DNA of 52,930 nucleotides from contig JADPRS010000024.1 of assembly GCA_015686845.1 (NCBI GenBank), positions 1 to 52,930 on the forward strand. The letters run 5' to 3'. The notes below the pieces were generated by a model, which ran no database searches, was not told where the DNA came from, and was given only the letters and a program-made list of their open reading frames with translations. Each line of letters opens with the position of its first letter. The stretch's first letter is position 1. Position numbers and translations under genes: made by a program. The stretch comes from Lutibacter sp. B2. Its GTDB lineage: Bacteria > Bacillota > Clostridia > Peptostreptococcales > Thermotaleaceae. Below are positions 1-9,416 of this stretch, one piece after another.

Positions 1-80
1 TGCGCTTTCGCGCTGGCTTAATTCTTACACTGTTTAATTTTCAAAGTTCAAAATTGCCGCCCCTTTTTGACGACTTGATT
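1..80 (-). other. Leader of an rRNA operon (16S side) running off the left edge
   Basis: On the minus strand this stretch has a boxA-like segment (CTTTGAAAATTAAACA, about 37-52) followed by a GCGC-GAAA-GCGC hairpin at 2-13. This resembles the antitermination/processing leader upstream of 16S rRNA in clostridia. The 16S gene itself is not in the window, so the identity rests on the leader and the promoters behind it. Confidence 0.6.
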
Positions 81-272
81 ATCTTAACATTTCTTGCCGC
101 ATCTGTCAAATGTTTTTTTATTTCTTCTTTAAAACACTTGTTCTTTGTGACGACATGTTCTATATTATCACATACATCACAAACTGTCCATCACTTTTTT
201 CTTTTTCTTTCAACTCACTTCTGTTTTCGAAGCGGTAAATAACACTATATACTATAACAATACAAAAGTCAA
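81..272 (-). promoter_or_regulatory. Three tandem sigma-A promoters of the rRNA operon
   Basis: Three minus-strand promoters, each with an exact 17-bp spacer: TTGACT (267-272)/TATAGT (244-249); TGGACA (185-190)/TAATAT (162-167); TTGACA (104-109)/TAAGAT (81-86). The two nearest the rRNA each carry GTCGTCA 6-7 bp after the -10 box, where transcription would start. Tandem strong promoters are usual for rRNA operons. No protein gene occupies positions 1-348. Confidence 0.75.
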
Positions 273-348
273 CAATATTTTTCTTTGATTATAAGATTCA
301 GCAGAAGAAAATCAGTTACTCCTACTGAATCAAGTTTTACTTTTTCCT

Positions 349-3300
349 TTAGCTATATTCAAGTTTTACTTTGCTACCAGCCACACCATGTTCTGCTTGC
401 GTTACGATCAGTTTTACAGGTACTCTGTTTTTCAACTCTTCAACATGGCTTATGATCCCTACAGATAATTGATCTGTATGAAGCTTTTCTAAAGATGTTA
501 TTACCACCTCTAATAAAGTAGCATCTAATGTTCCAAAACCTTCATCTAAGAAGAAGAATTCTAATTGAGCACTTCCTCTTAATTGAATTTGAGAAGATAA
601 TGACAATGCCAATGCTAATGAAGCCAAGAAGGTTTCTCCACCTGATAAAGAAGCAGTCTCTCTTACGACCCCTCCATTTCGATCATCTCTTATGGTAAAG
701 TTTCCTTCATCATCTATTTCTAGTGCATATCTATTTCCTGTAATAGATAGTAGCCTCTTAGAAGCTTCTCTTGCTATATATTTAAGTTGATTCATAGCAG
801 CAAATTCTACAAACTTATTTCCTTGAATGAGTTTGTCCATATCATTTAGAATACTTAATTTGTGTTCGACTGCTTTATTCCTTTTATTGATTTCCTTCAA
901 TTCTTCTAACTCTTTTTCGATTCTTTTTAATGTATCTTTTAATACAGCAATTTCTTCACTTTTTTCTTTTAATACTATTTCATACTTGGCTTTATCTTCT
1001 TTTATCTTATTCCATTGTTCTTCATTAATCGTTTCATCGTTTAATAGTTTTTTTATTCTTTCAATGTTTTCCAAAGTACTTCTTAATTTATGATCAAATC
1101 CATCTATTTCTTTATTAATATTTTCTATTTCTTCTTTTGTCATACATTCTTTTAATACCTGTTCTTTATTTGCAAAAGAATATTCCGCTAATAACTTTTC
1201 TACTTTTTTATTTTGTTCATTAAGTATTTTAGTAAGGTTTTCTTTGTTTTGTTTTTTACTTATAACCCCTTTTGAAGTTTCTAATTTTGTCTTTCTTTTA
1301 TCTTCTAATTTTTCATTTAATATTCTAACCACTTCATTTATTTCTTTTATTTCTTTTCTTATATCATTTATATATTCTGATGCATCTTTTCCTTCCGTTA
1401 CTTTTTTTATTTCTTCCTTTTTAGCATCCATATGTTCTCGTTTCTCTTGCCCTACATCAACTATACTTTTTATGTCTGCTGATAATCCAGCTATATTTGT
1501 ATTTACTTCTTCTTTTTCTTTGATCTTTTCATCTATTTCTTTTCTTAGTTCCTTTTGCTGCCCTTGTAATTTATCCATTTCTTTTTCAACACTTTTTATT
1601 CTTTGCATTTCTTCATGGAAATTTTCTATTTCAAATTCTTTTTTCAATGATAAATATGTAGTAGATACATTTTCAAATTCTTGGTTTATTATAGACAGTT
1701 CTTTTTTCAGTTCCCCAATAGCTTCTTTTTCGTTATTTACCATTCCTTCTAATTTAACTTCTTGCTTATCTATCTCATTCTTGTCATCCTTTAATTTATT
1801 TAATTGTATATCTACCTTTTCTTTATCTGATTTCCAATTAGCCATCTTATTTTTTAGCACTTCAAACTCTTCTTTATTCTTCTCAAAAGTCTTATTTAAT
1901 TGTTCTAATTCTTTTCCTTCTAATTCTTTATCTAACGCCTGCATTTTATCCTTTACTCTATTTCCTTCATTCGTATCATTACTAAATTCATTTTCTAATT
2001 TTCTCAAATTATGATCTATCTTTATTATTTCTAACTCTACCATTTTTTCAAGTTCTTTCTTTTCTTCTAAAATTGAATCATCAACAAATACCGCTACCTT
2101 TTCATGATGTACTGAACCACATACTGGACAAAGGTCTCCTTCTTTTAGATTCGCTGCCAATATAGATGCCTTGTTTTCTATCTCGATCTTATTGATTTCC
2201 GATTCTAATAATTTTTTGCGACGTTCTTTTTCTTCTATTTCTTTCTTTGCCTCTTTCATCTTTGTTTCAATGTCAATCTTCTTTTTGATGATATCATCAT
2301 ATCTCTTCTTGGTTAATTCTCTTTCCTTAGAATTATTTCTGGTTTCCTCTACTTCTTTTAAGGTTTTATTTAAATCAGCTTGTTTTTTAAGCAATATTTC
2401 ATTATCACCAGGATCATTATTAGCTACTATTTTTTGTTCTTTTATAAGGAGTTCTAGTTCCTTCTTCTTTTCAAGTTGTAGGGCTACTATTTTCATATGT
2501 TCTTTTTTATTTTCAGCAAAGCTTATATTTTTCTTATTCAACTTATTATTCATATCCTGCTTTTTCTTTTTCTGCTCATTATAATCCGATTCTACCTTTT
2601 CAGCCTTTTCTATCTTTTCTCTATATCCAATGTCTACTTTTATACCCTTTACTCTCTCTTCATTTTCATCAAGCTTTTTACTAATAAGTGCTGCTATATT
2701 TATATTCTTTTTTAATTTATTTTCAAATGCTTCCTTTTTAGTATTTAAATCATTATAACTATTTAACAATTTATTTCTTTCTTCTTCTAACTTCTTGATC
2801 TCTCTTTCTATATTAATAGCAGTGCTTAATTCACTTTCTTTCGTAATAAGCTTTGGTATTTCATGATCTTTTTTTTCCTGTGCTTTTTTAAATTTTTCTT
2901 CTATATTAATTATCTCTTCTTCTATATCTTTTAATATTTTCTGTGAAGCAATCAATTCTCGATCATTGTTCTTCATTTCATTCTCTATATTGATTATTTC
3001 ATCTATATATGGCTTTATTGTAAGTGCACTTATTCCTCTCTTACTCTTTTCTTTCTTATTATTTATATCCTCTTCCATATTCTTTAACTGCTTTAAGTAT
3101 AAATTATAATCTTTTAACTCATTCTGATATTTCCATATATCTTTATATTTTTCATACCCTTTTTCTGCGTTTTCTTTCTTAATCTTAACATCTTCTTTAT
3201 ATTTGTTTAACTCATGAAGCTCTTGTTGTTTTTCTGTATAGCTTTCCTCTGATATATTTTCAAATCGTTTCAATTCACCTTTTAACTCACTCTGTTTTTT

Positions 3301-3882
3301 CAATTCACTATTTCTAGCTCTTTTAATCTTTTCGCCTAAGTTTCTTCCGTATTTCTCAAGAGCAAATATTCTTTCAAGCATGTCTCTTCGGTCTTTCCCT
3401 TTAAGTTTTAAAAATTCACTGAACTTTCCCTGTGGTAAAACTACCGAACGAGTAAAATCGTCTAATGAAAGTCCTATAATTTGTTCAATGTTAACCTTAA
3501 CATCCGTAGGCTTTTCTGCCATAATTTTTAATTCTTCATCAGATCCTTTTTCCATTAGCCTTGCATATTTAGTTTTTATGCTCCCATGTTTATCTCTTCT
3601 CAAATTCCGCTCAGCGATATAACATTTTCTATGTGTACCCGTACCTATTTCAAATTCATAACTAATAAAAAGAGTGTCACAATTTATATTTATAAAATCT
3701 TTGTTTTTTCTTACAATCTCACCATATAATACGATGGTTATCGCATCTAATATGGTAGATTTACCACTCCCTGTTGCACCAAATATTCCGAATAATCCTT
3801 TACTTGTAAGGGTTTTAAAATCTATTGTTTGTTCTTCAATAAAACTATTTAATCCTTTTATTTTTAAACTTATGGGTTTCAC
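349..3882 (-). CDS. sbcC: Exonuclease SbcCD subunit C (Rad50-like ATPase)
   Basis: Large SMC/Rad50-type ATPase that with SbcD cleaves hairpins and processes double-strand ends. Walker A (GATGSGKST) is at about residue 35-43, followed by very long Lys/Glu-rich coiled coils. A CPVC zinc hook lies near residue 585. The ABC signature (SLSGGE) and Walker B (FFLDEGFGTLD) are near the C-terminus. The 1177-residue length is normal for clostridial SbcC. It starts with GTG; this codon shares one base with the sbcD stop (TAGTG), so translation is coupled. The ribosome binding site GGGGGTG lies inside the end of sbcD. Confidence 0.97.
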   Translation of the reverse strand: MKPISLKIKGLNSFIEEQTIDFKTLTSKGLFGIFGATGSGKSTILDAITIVLYGEIVRKNKDFININCDTLFISYEFEIGTGTHRKCYIAERNLRRDKHGSIKTKYARLMEKGSDEELKIMAEKPTDVKVNIEQIIGLSLDDFTRSVVLPQGKFSEFLKLKGKDRRDMLERIFALEKYGRNLGEKIKRARNSELKKQSELKGELKRFENISEESYTEKQQELHELNKYKEDVKIKKENAEKGYEKYKDIWKYQNELKDYNLYLKQLKNMEEDINNKKEKSKRGISALTIKPYIDEIINIENEMKNNDRELIASQKILKDIEEEIINIEEKFKKAQEKKDHEIPKLITKESELSTAINIEREIKKLEEERNKLLNSYNDLNTKKEAFENKLKKNINIAALISKKLDENEERVKGIKVDIGYREKIEKAEKVESDYNEQKKKKQDMNNKLNKKNISFAENKKEHMKIVALQLEKKKELELLIKEQKIVANNDPGDNEILLKKQADLNKTLKEVEETRNNSKERELTKKRYDDIIKKKIDIETKMKEAKKEIEEKERRKKLLESEINKIEIENKASILAANLKEGDLCPVCGSVHHEKVAVFVDDSILEEKKELEKMVELEIIKIDHNLRKLENEFSNDTNEGNRVKDKMQALDKELEGKELEQLNKTFEKNKEEFEVLKNKMANWKSDKEKVDIQLNKLKDDKNEIDKQEVKLEGMVNNEKEAIGELKKELSIINQEFENVSTTYLSLKKEFEIENFHEEMQRIKSVEKEMDKLQGQQKELRKEIDEKIKEKEEVNTNIAGLSADIKSIVDVGQEKREHMDAKKEEIKKVTEGKDASEYINDIRKEIKEINEVVRILNEKLEDKRKTKLETSKGVISKKQNKENLTKILNEQNKKVEKLLAEYSFANKEQVLKECMTKEEIENINKEIDGFDHKLRSTLENIERIKKLLNDETINEEQWNKIKEDKAKYEIVLKEKSEEIAVLKDTLKRIEKELEELKEINKRNKAVEHKLSILNDMDKLIQGNKFVEFAAMNQLKYIAREASKRLLSITGNRYALEIDDEGNFTIRDDRNGGVVRETASLSGGETFLASLALALSLSSQIQLRGSAQLEFFFLDEGFGTLDATLLEVVITSLEKLHTDQLSVGIISHVEELKNRVPVKLIVTQAEHGVAGSKVKLEYS

Positions 3883-5093
3883 TAATTTTCACCCCCTTCA
3901 TCATTTACTATATGTAAGAATAACTCCATTAACTCTTTTGTAGGATTAACTTCTCTTTGTTTATAATAAAAATCCTTGAATAACTCGTCTATCTTTTTTT
4001 CACTTATATCATAAGATTCTTGCTCTTCATCATTTTCGCTTTGTATTACAGGTTTAATTTCTAATATATCCTTTTTTAATGACTTCATAGTCTTTATATC
4101 TTCTTGGTTTATATATTTATCTGTTTTAATTTCAAGATAAACCCATATCTCTCTTTCACTATTTTCTCTACATCTTTCAATGGCTTCATCAACATGATTA
4201 CACTTCCAGACTTCTATTGGCTTATAATTATTAAATAATATTTTATCAACTTTTGCTTCTTCTCCTGCTTCTATATCTACTATGTAACAGCATTTGCTGT
4301 ATCCTATCTCACTCTTGCTATATTGAAGGGGTGATCCTGAATATACAATTTTTGTACTATTATTCTTAATCTCTTGTGGTCTATGTAAATGCCCAAGTGC
4401 AATATATTGAGCCTTTAACGGTAAATCCGAAGCCCACACTGCTAAACTTCCTCCTAGCTGAATACTTCTTTCCGATGCGGATTCCTCTCCTCCTATTACA
4501 AACAGATGGGATACTGCTAAGTTAATTGTATCTTCTCTGTATTTTAAAGAAAGTTCTTTAAAAAGCTCTCCTAATTTCCCACTATAAGTTTTTTGCCTGT
4601 CTTCATCCTCAATGCTCTCATAAATAACTTCGTTCAATCTCTTTTCACTTGGATATGGCATGGTTATAATGACGGCTCTTTCTTTATTTATTTCAACTTC
4701 CAAATACCCTTCTCCCGCATCTACAATTTTATGTTTACCACATTGCCCTACGGTTGCACAACTCTTAGGTAAATCTAGAAGTATAATTCCTTGTTCATAA
4801 GCAAGTGGGCTAGCTGCAACCAATCTTTCAGGATTGTCATGATTTCCTGAAATAATAAGAATGATCCTCTTCCCTTCATTAGCTATCTCTTTTAATGCTC
4901 TATAAAACATTTTCTCAGCCCTAGCTGGAGGATTGCTGTTATCATAAATGTCTCCAGCAATGATTACCATGTCTATATTATTTTCTTCTACTATATGTAC
5001 AAAATCATTAATGAACTTCTCTTGTTCATCCATTCTACTTGCATTTTCAAGATTTTTACCTAAGTGCCAATCTGAAGTATGTAAAATTCTCAT
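3882..5093 (-). CDS. sbcD: Exonuclease SbcCD subunit D (Mre11-like nuclease)
   Basis: Metallophosphoesterase nuclease subunit of SbcCD. The motifs are in order: TSDWHLG near the N-terminus, IAGDIYDN, ISGNHDNP, VSHLF and GHLH, all metal ligands of the Mre11 fold. The start was set at the ATG giving MRILHTSDWH because AAGGAGG lies 6 bases upstream; an in-frame upstream extension to 5126 has no such site. This gives 403 residues. It is first of two genes with sbcC, overlapping by one base. Confidence 0.96.
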   Translation of the reverse strand: MRILHTSDWHLGKNLENASRMDEQEKFINDFVHIVEENNIDMVIIAGDIYDNSNPPARAEKMFYRALKEIANEGKRIILIISGNHDNPERLVAASPLAYEQGIILLDLPKSCATVGQCGKHKIVDAGEGYLEVEINKERAVIITMPYPSEKRLNEVIYESIEDEDRQKTYSGKLGELFKELSLKYREDTINLAVSHLFVIGGEESASERSIQLGGSLAVWASDLPLKAQYIALGHLHRPQEIKNNSTKIVYSGSPLQYSKSEIGYSKCCYIVDIEAGEEAKVDKILFNNYKPIEVWKCNHVDEAIERCRENSEREIWVYLEIKTDKYINQEDIKTMKSLKKDILEIKPVIQSENDEEQESYDISEKKIDELFKDFYYKQREVNPTKELMELFLHIVNDEGGEN

Positions 5094-5140
5094 AACTTCC
5101 TCCTTTTTAAATACATAGTACTCCAATAACCATTATATAT

Positions 5141-5167
5141 GAAAAAGAGAATGACAAATCATTCTCT
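5141..5167 (-). terminator. Intrinsic terminator after the UbiB-like kinase gene
   Basis: A 9-bp perfect stem (AGAGAATGA/TCATTCTCT, 5146-5167) with a 4-base loop is followed on the minus strand by TTTTT. It separates the UbiB-like gene from sbcDC, so sbcD should have its own promoter between here and 5093. Confidence 0.75.
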
Positions 5168-5220
5168 AGGAAATTATTTCATTCACCCTTATTATACAAT
5201 CTCTATTTTCTAAAATTCTC

Positions 5221-6921
5221 TTAAAAACGTCCTGTCTTGAATATTGAAAATATTAACCATAAAGCCATAAGTACAGCAATAATTAATCCATATTTTAAAA
5301 CAGACAAATTAAACATATATAGTTCTGTTGCTGAATTAGCAGCAATTCCAAATCCTATTATAAGGCCAGCAATAATCAAACTTAATGCTAATAGGGCTAT
5401 ACTAAAAGAAATTTTATTGGATATTTTATCAAAATGTTTTAATATTTTATCAATATTTTTTATTTCAAAAGAAAAAGTAAATTCTTCATCTTCCATCTTT
5501 TTTAGGAAATTATTCATTACACTTGGAAAATCTTTTATTAATTCACTATAATCTAATGCCCCTTCTATTATATCCTTTGTAATCTTTTCCGCTGAAAATA
5601 TCTTAAACATTAGTTTCTTAGCGATGGGTTTTGCAATTTCTATTATACTTAACTCAGGTGCAAGTCTTTCAATTATACCTTCTGTTGTAGCTAAGGTTTT
5701 TACAAGCATTGTAAACTCGCTAGGAATTTTTATACTATACTTGAATGCTAAGTTGAATATTTCACTAAAAATTTCTCCCAATTTTATATCTTTTAATGAT
5801 AAATCAATGTGATGATCTATGAGTTTATCTATTTCCTTTTCGAGTTTTTTTATATCAGATCTCTTCGTCATTGCGTCCAAGCTTATAATTGCTTTTACAA
5901 TCAATTTACTATTTCTAAAGGCAATGCCCAGCAATATTTTTAAAAACTGAACTTTACGTTGTTCTTTTAATTTCCCTATCATGCCAAAGTCTAAAAATAC
6001 AATTCTATTATTGGGTAAAATCATAACATTCCCTGGATGTGGATCTGCATGAAAGAAACCATCTTCTAATATCTGTTCTAATATAGATTTGGCAATTTTT
6101 CTAGCGATGAGTTCAAAGTCTATCTTTTCCTTTTTCAAAGTTTCCATATCATTCAAACTAATGCCATCTATATATTCCATGGTTAATATACCCCTAGTTG
6201 AATAGGACCAATATATAGATGGGATTACAATTTGTTTATCTGTTAAAAAATTTTTTTTAAATATTTCTGCATTTTCACCTTCAACTTTAAAATCTAATTC
6301 ATTTTTTAATGTATACTCAAATTCTTTAATCATCTTCGTAAAGTCATACAATTTTCCATACTTTGTATGATGATCTATAAACCAAGCTAAATCTTTTAAT
6401 ATCCTTATATCTTGCTCAATCTTTCTTTCTATTCCTGGTCTTTGTACCTTTACAACTACCGATTGTTCTTCTTTTAATTTTGCTAAATGCACCTGTCCTA
6501 TAGATGCAGCCGCTAAAGGCTTTTCATCAAAAGATATAAAAATATTTTCTAATTTTTCGCCTAATTCATTTTCAATTCTTGATTTAACCTCTTCAAAAGA
6601 AAATGGTGGAACTGCATCATGTAATTTTTCTAATTCACAAATAATGTCTTGCGGTAACAGATCTGGCCTAGTGCTTATTATTTGACCTAATTTTATAAAT
6701 GTGGGTCCAAGTTCTTCTAATGCTGATCGAAACCTTTCACCCCTAGAATATTTTATTTCTGTGTTTCCTTCTTTATCGATCTCTCTTTTCTTCATATCTA
6801 AATACTTCAAAATCCCTAGCTGATCTATTAAAGTCCCAAAACCTTTTTTCACAAATACCATGATTATCTCTTTATATCGTTTTATATGTTTATATCTACT
6901 TATGGTTACCAAACATATCAC
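5221..6921 (-). CDS. ABC1/UbiB (AarF) family atypical kinase
   Basis: Membrane-associated atypical protein-kinase-like ATPase of the ABC1/UbiB/AarF family. In other bacteria the family is tied to isoprenoid-quinone or lipid metabolism; its role in an anaerobe is unknown. Visible are the family's LGPTFIKLGQ segment, the Ala-rich AAASIGQVH loop, the catalytic-loop DPHPGN and FLDFGMIG. Two hydrophobic helices form the C-terminus (about residues 500-560). The length of 566 is typical. The start is uncertain: a GTG at 6921 is very close to AAGG, and a TTG three codons later is better spaced. It is monocistronic, with its own promoter and terminator. Confidence 0.9.
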   Translation of the reverse strand: MICLVTISRYKHIKRYKEIIMVFVKKGFGTLIDQLGILKYLDMKKREIDKEGNTEIKYSRGERFRSALEELGPTFIKLGQIISTRPDLLPQDIICELEKLHDAVPPFSFEEVKSRIENELGEKLENIFISFDEKPLAAASIGQVHLAKLKEEQSVVVKVQRPGIERKIEQDIRILKDLAWFIDHHTKYGKLYDFTKMIKEFEYTLKNELDFKVEGENAEIFKKNFLTDKQIVIPSIYWSYSTRGILTMEYIDGISLNDMETLKKEKIDFELIARKIAKSILEQILEDGFFHADPHPGNVMILPNNRIVFLDFGMIGKLKEQRKVQFLKILLGIAFRNSKLIVKAIISLDAMTKRSDIKKLEKEIDKLIDHHIDLSLKDIKLGEIFSEIFNLAFKYSIKIPSEFTMLVKTLATTEGIIERLAPELSIIEIAKPIAKKLMFKIFSAEKITKDIIEGALDYSELIKDFPSVMNNFLKKMEDEEFTFSFEIKNIDKILKHFDKISNKISFSIALLALSLIIAGLIIGFGIAANSATELYMFNLSVLKYGLIIAVLMALWLIFSIFKTGRF

Positions 6922-6951
6922 AACCTTATTAGAAAATATCGTATGTTAATA

Positions 6952-6985
6952 AGTATAACTCTTTACATGAAAATATAAACAATTT
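6952..6985 (-). promoter_or_regulatory. Promoter with a 20-bp element shared with the dpaL promoter
   Basis: On the minus strand the 20-mer AAATTGTTTATATTTTCATG (6966-6985) lies 8 bp before a -10 box TATACT (6952-6957). The same 20-mer at the same distance from TATAAT precedes dpaL (12390-12423). It could be a -35 region (TTGTTT, spacer 19, or TTTATA, spacer 16) combined with an operator. Confidence 0.55.
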
Positions 6986-6997
6986 TTCCTAATTATT

Positions 6998-7031
6998 AAA
7001 GCCATCTACTTTTTTAAAAGTAGATGGCTTT
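6998..7031 (-). terminator. Hairpin terminator after the 7.0-8.2 kb lipoprotein gene
   Basis: A 16-bp perfect stem (AAAGCCATCTACTTTT and its complement) with a 2-base loop begins 4 bases past the lipoprotein stop codon. The T-run on the minus strand is short, so termination may be partial. Confidence 0.65.
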
Positions 7032-7034
7032 GTA

Positions 7035-8192
7035 TTATTTAATCAAATCACTTAAGTATAGTGTGTTTTGTTGATTTAATGTAGGCATATTAATTTCAAT
7101 TTCTTTGTTAATATTGTATATATTCGTGTTAAAGTTTAAGTTTAATTTAAATACTTGTTTCTTCTTAACTGAAATAGTATCCTTTGAAAAAGCTTTTTCC
7201 AAACTTGCTAAGTCAATATTTAAATCAATTGTACTGTTCTCGTTAACAATATATCCATCTTTATTTATAGCATATTCTACAACGATACCCTTATCTCCTA
7301 AAATCTTCACATCTTCAAAAGTATCCATAAATTGATTGAATTGTTCTTTCATTTGTGGAAGATTATTTTGTAATTCATTCAATTGTTCATTCATTTCTTC
7401 TTTGGCAACTTCTTTTTCTACATCTGCAGTTTCTGCCATAGCTAACACTGTATTCATATAATCTTGTATAAATTTCGTTGCCTCTTTATTTTCTAAAAGA
7501 TTATTAACTGAATATCTCATAAGTCTTTTGAATGCTCTATCATCAAGTTTCAGTTCATAAACAGATACAGACTCCCCATTAATATCTTTCATTCCTTTAT
7601 CGTCTACTATTTTAAATCCAGGATTAAAATCTAAAGCATAATCCTTTAAAAACGCTGTTAATTTAGGTTGTAACTCTTTGCTAGAACTCATTAACTTATT
7701 AAAATCAATTTGTTGTCCTTTATCCATATTCATGATTTCCTGAATATTATATACTATATATTCTTTGTTTTGATACTCAGGAGGTGCTGACATCATTGCC
7801 ATTTTGGGAAGTTTTATGATTTCTACTAGTTTTGGGATTTTACCTGATATATCAGAATCAATCCATATTTTAGTATTCATTGCCATCCCACCAACAGAAA
7901 TGTCTGCATCTACTTCTGCTTTAGCAATTGTTTTATCTTCATTTTGTAACATTTTTTGATGTAAGCTGATTTTTGAATCCTTTAACATTTGTTTTGCTAC
8001 TTGCACTTGTGTTTGTTCTTGTTCTGATAATCCTGAAACATCAAAATTAAATGTAATATCTGTATCGCTTTCCATCGAAGTAATTTCTTGTGTTTTTTGA
8101 AATGCATTATACAATTTCATTTCTTTGTTAGCACATCCTGTAAAAGACATTACCATTGCTAATATTAGTGTTATTATCATTGTCTTTTTCAT
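7035..8192 (-). CDS. Predicted lipoprotein of unknown function
   Basis: 385 residues with a lipoprotein signal: Lys-Lys start, hydrophobic helix and an FTGC lipobox with Cys about residue 20. The mature part is soluble, Gln/Lys/Glu-rich and has no motif I recognise. It alternates strand-like segments with a helical Glu/Gln-rich stretch near residues 260-300. ATG has a good AGGAGG. It stands alone between terminators. It may be an envelope substrate-binding or carrier lipoprotein, but I see no evidence for a function. Confidence 0.8.
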   Translation of the reverse strand: MKKTMIITLILAMVMSFTGCANKEMKLYNAFQKTQEITSMESDTDITFNFDVSGLSEQEQTQVQVAKQMLKDSKISLHQKMLQNEDKTIAKAEVDADISVGGMAMNTKIWIDSDISGKIPKLVEIIKLPKMAMMSAPPEYQNKEYIVYNIQEIMNMDKGQQIDFNKLMSSSKELQPKLTAFLKDYALDFNPGFKIVDDKGMKDINGESVSVYELKLDDRAFKRLMRYSVNNLLENKEATKFIQDYMNTVLAMAETADVEKEVAKEEMNEQLNELQNNLPQMKEQFNQFMDTFEDVKILGDKGIVVEYAINKDGYIVNENSTIDLNIDLASLEKAFSKDTISVKKKQVFKLNLNFNTNIYNINKEIEINMPTLNQQNTLYLSDLIK

Positions 8193-8276
8193 ACTATTCC
8201 TCCTAATTTATATGTTTTTCTACACAATAGTATAATATATTCAAGAAATTGTAAATAAGAAATATGTATTATTTTC

Positions 8277-8717
8277 CTATTTTTCTAAAATCATAATTTT
8301 ACTAGTAGCTGTTGCTACAAGTTTTTTTTCTTTATTATAAGATTCGCCTACTAAATAAACGATCCTTTTCCCTTTTGCTTTTATATAGGTAGTAACTCGA
8401 AGCTCATCATCTTCAAATATAGGTCTATGATAATTCACATCTAAATCGATTGATGCTATTTCATACTTTTTTACAGTCAAATACACGAGTATCCCAAATA
8501 CATTATCAAAGGCAGCTGATATGAACCCACCTTGCATTGACTTTCTTTGATTCAAATAAATATCTAAAACAGGATAATCAAAAGTCAAACTTTTCTCTTC
8601 TATATATTCAACAAATTTTGGTTTCATAAATTTAACACAATTTACGGAAGCATCGCCTAGTTTTCCATTTAAAATTTCCTCTACAATAATTGTTTCTACA
8701 TCATTATACTTTGTCAT
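8277..8717 (-). CDS. PaaI/4HBT-type hotdog thioesterase-like protein
   Basis: 146 residues with the single-hotdog pattern of PaaI-like thioesterases: a GGFISAAFDN central helix (usually GG..A...D) and the VNYHRPI strand before the turn. The family hydrolyses acyl-CoA thioesters; the substrate cannot be told here. The ATG at 8717 was chosen because AAGGAG abuts the ATG at 8726 directly, while the inner one is 9 bases away. It has no operon partners. Confidence 0.8.
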   Translation of the reverse strand: MTKYNDVETIIVEEILNGKLGDASVNCVKFMKPKFVEYIEEKSLTFDYPVLDIYLNQRKSMQGGFISAAFDNVFGILVYLTVKKYEIASIDLDVNYHRPIFEDDELRVTTYIKAKGKRIVYLVGESYNKEKKLVATATSKIMILEK

Positions 8718-8901
8718 TTCATCCATCTCCTTAATATTATTCTAACTTTTTAATAATAACATTTTTTCTACTTCACACATATTGATTTGTTTGATTCATA
8801 TTCTTAAAAGAGTTCCTTACCCCTTTACTTATGCCCCCTTTTGATGGTAATATTTTTTTAGTGATAAATTAATTACCAACTATAGTAAGGAGTTGAAAAA
8901 C

Positions 8902-9384
8902 ATGCCAAAGATAGGTCTCCGTACTCTAAAAACAGGTTTTTCAGTATTTTTATGTGTTGCTTTATTTCATTTATTAAATAGGCCTTATCCTTTTTATGCC
9001 TGTATCGCTGCCGTTATTTGTATGAAAGATTCCATTTCTACTTCCTTTATCATGGGAAAAAGTAGGATGATGGGTACTCTTATAGGGGGAATCACAGGAC
9101 TTATATTCTCACTTTTTACGCATGATAATTCATTTTTTTGCGGAATTGGCATTATTTTAGTGATCTATTTGTGTAACTTATTTAATCAGAAAAGTTCTGT
9201 TGCCATAGCCTGTATCGTATTTACAGCTATCATGACGAATCTTAAAGGCATTCCTTCTACTGTTTATGCTATCAATAGAATCTTGGATACTTTCATAGGT
9301 ATTATTATTTCTATTCTTATAAATAAGTTTGTTAACTTCAAATGTAAATCTATGGACATAGAAGATCCAAAAGAACCAATCTAA
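8902..9384 (+). CDS. Short FUSC/aromatic-acid-exporter-like membrane protein
   Basis: 160 residues, almost entirely hydrophobic, with about five membrane helices. The opening GLRTLKTGFSVFLCV and the following pattern of short Gly-rich helices match the N-terminal membrane domain of FUSC/ArAE-type exporters. Full-length members also have a large soluble C-terminal domain, which is missing here, so this is a membrane-domain-only version. A TTG at 8893 is open but touches the AAGGAG; the ATG at 8902 is 9 bases from it and fits better. Its stop codon lies inside the shared hairpin with mutY. Confidence 0.75.
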   Translation: MPKIGLRTLKTGFSVFLCVALFHLLNRPYPFYACIAAVICMKDSISTSFIMGKSRMMGTLIGGITGLIFSLFTHDNSFFCGIGIILVIYLCNLFNQKSSVAIACIVFTAIMTNLKGIPSTVYAINRILDTFIGIIISILINKFVNFKCKSMDIEDPKEPI

Positions 9385-9416
9385 TTCAACTACATTGATG
9401 AATTAGATTGGTTCTT
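9371..9416. terminator. Convergent bidirectional terminator with both stop codons in the stem
   Basis: An 18-bp perfect stem (9371-9388 with 9399-9416) and a 10-base loop. The FUSC-like stop (9382-9384) lies in the left arm, and the mutY stop (9415-9417) overlaps the right arm. On the plus strand it is followed by AAATTTTTT; the minus side has a poor T-run. Confidence 0.75.

Noticed and set aside
54-242. A 62-residue plus-strand reading frame at the left end
   Set aside because: It lies across two of the rRNA promoters, is Phe/Ser/Leu-rich, and has no ribosome binding site.
827-2715. Several plus-strand reading frames opposite sbcC
   Set aside because: They are antisense of Lys/Glu-rich coiled coil, giving Phe/Ser/Leu-rich sequences with no ribosome sites.
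5094-5126. A longer SbcD starting at 5126
   Set aside because: The ribosome binding site AAGGAGG lies inside this extension, just before the ATG at 5093.
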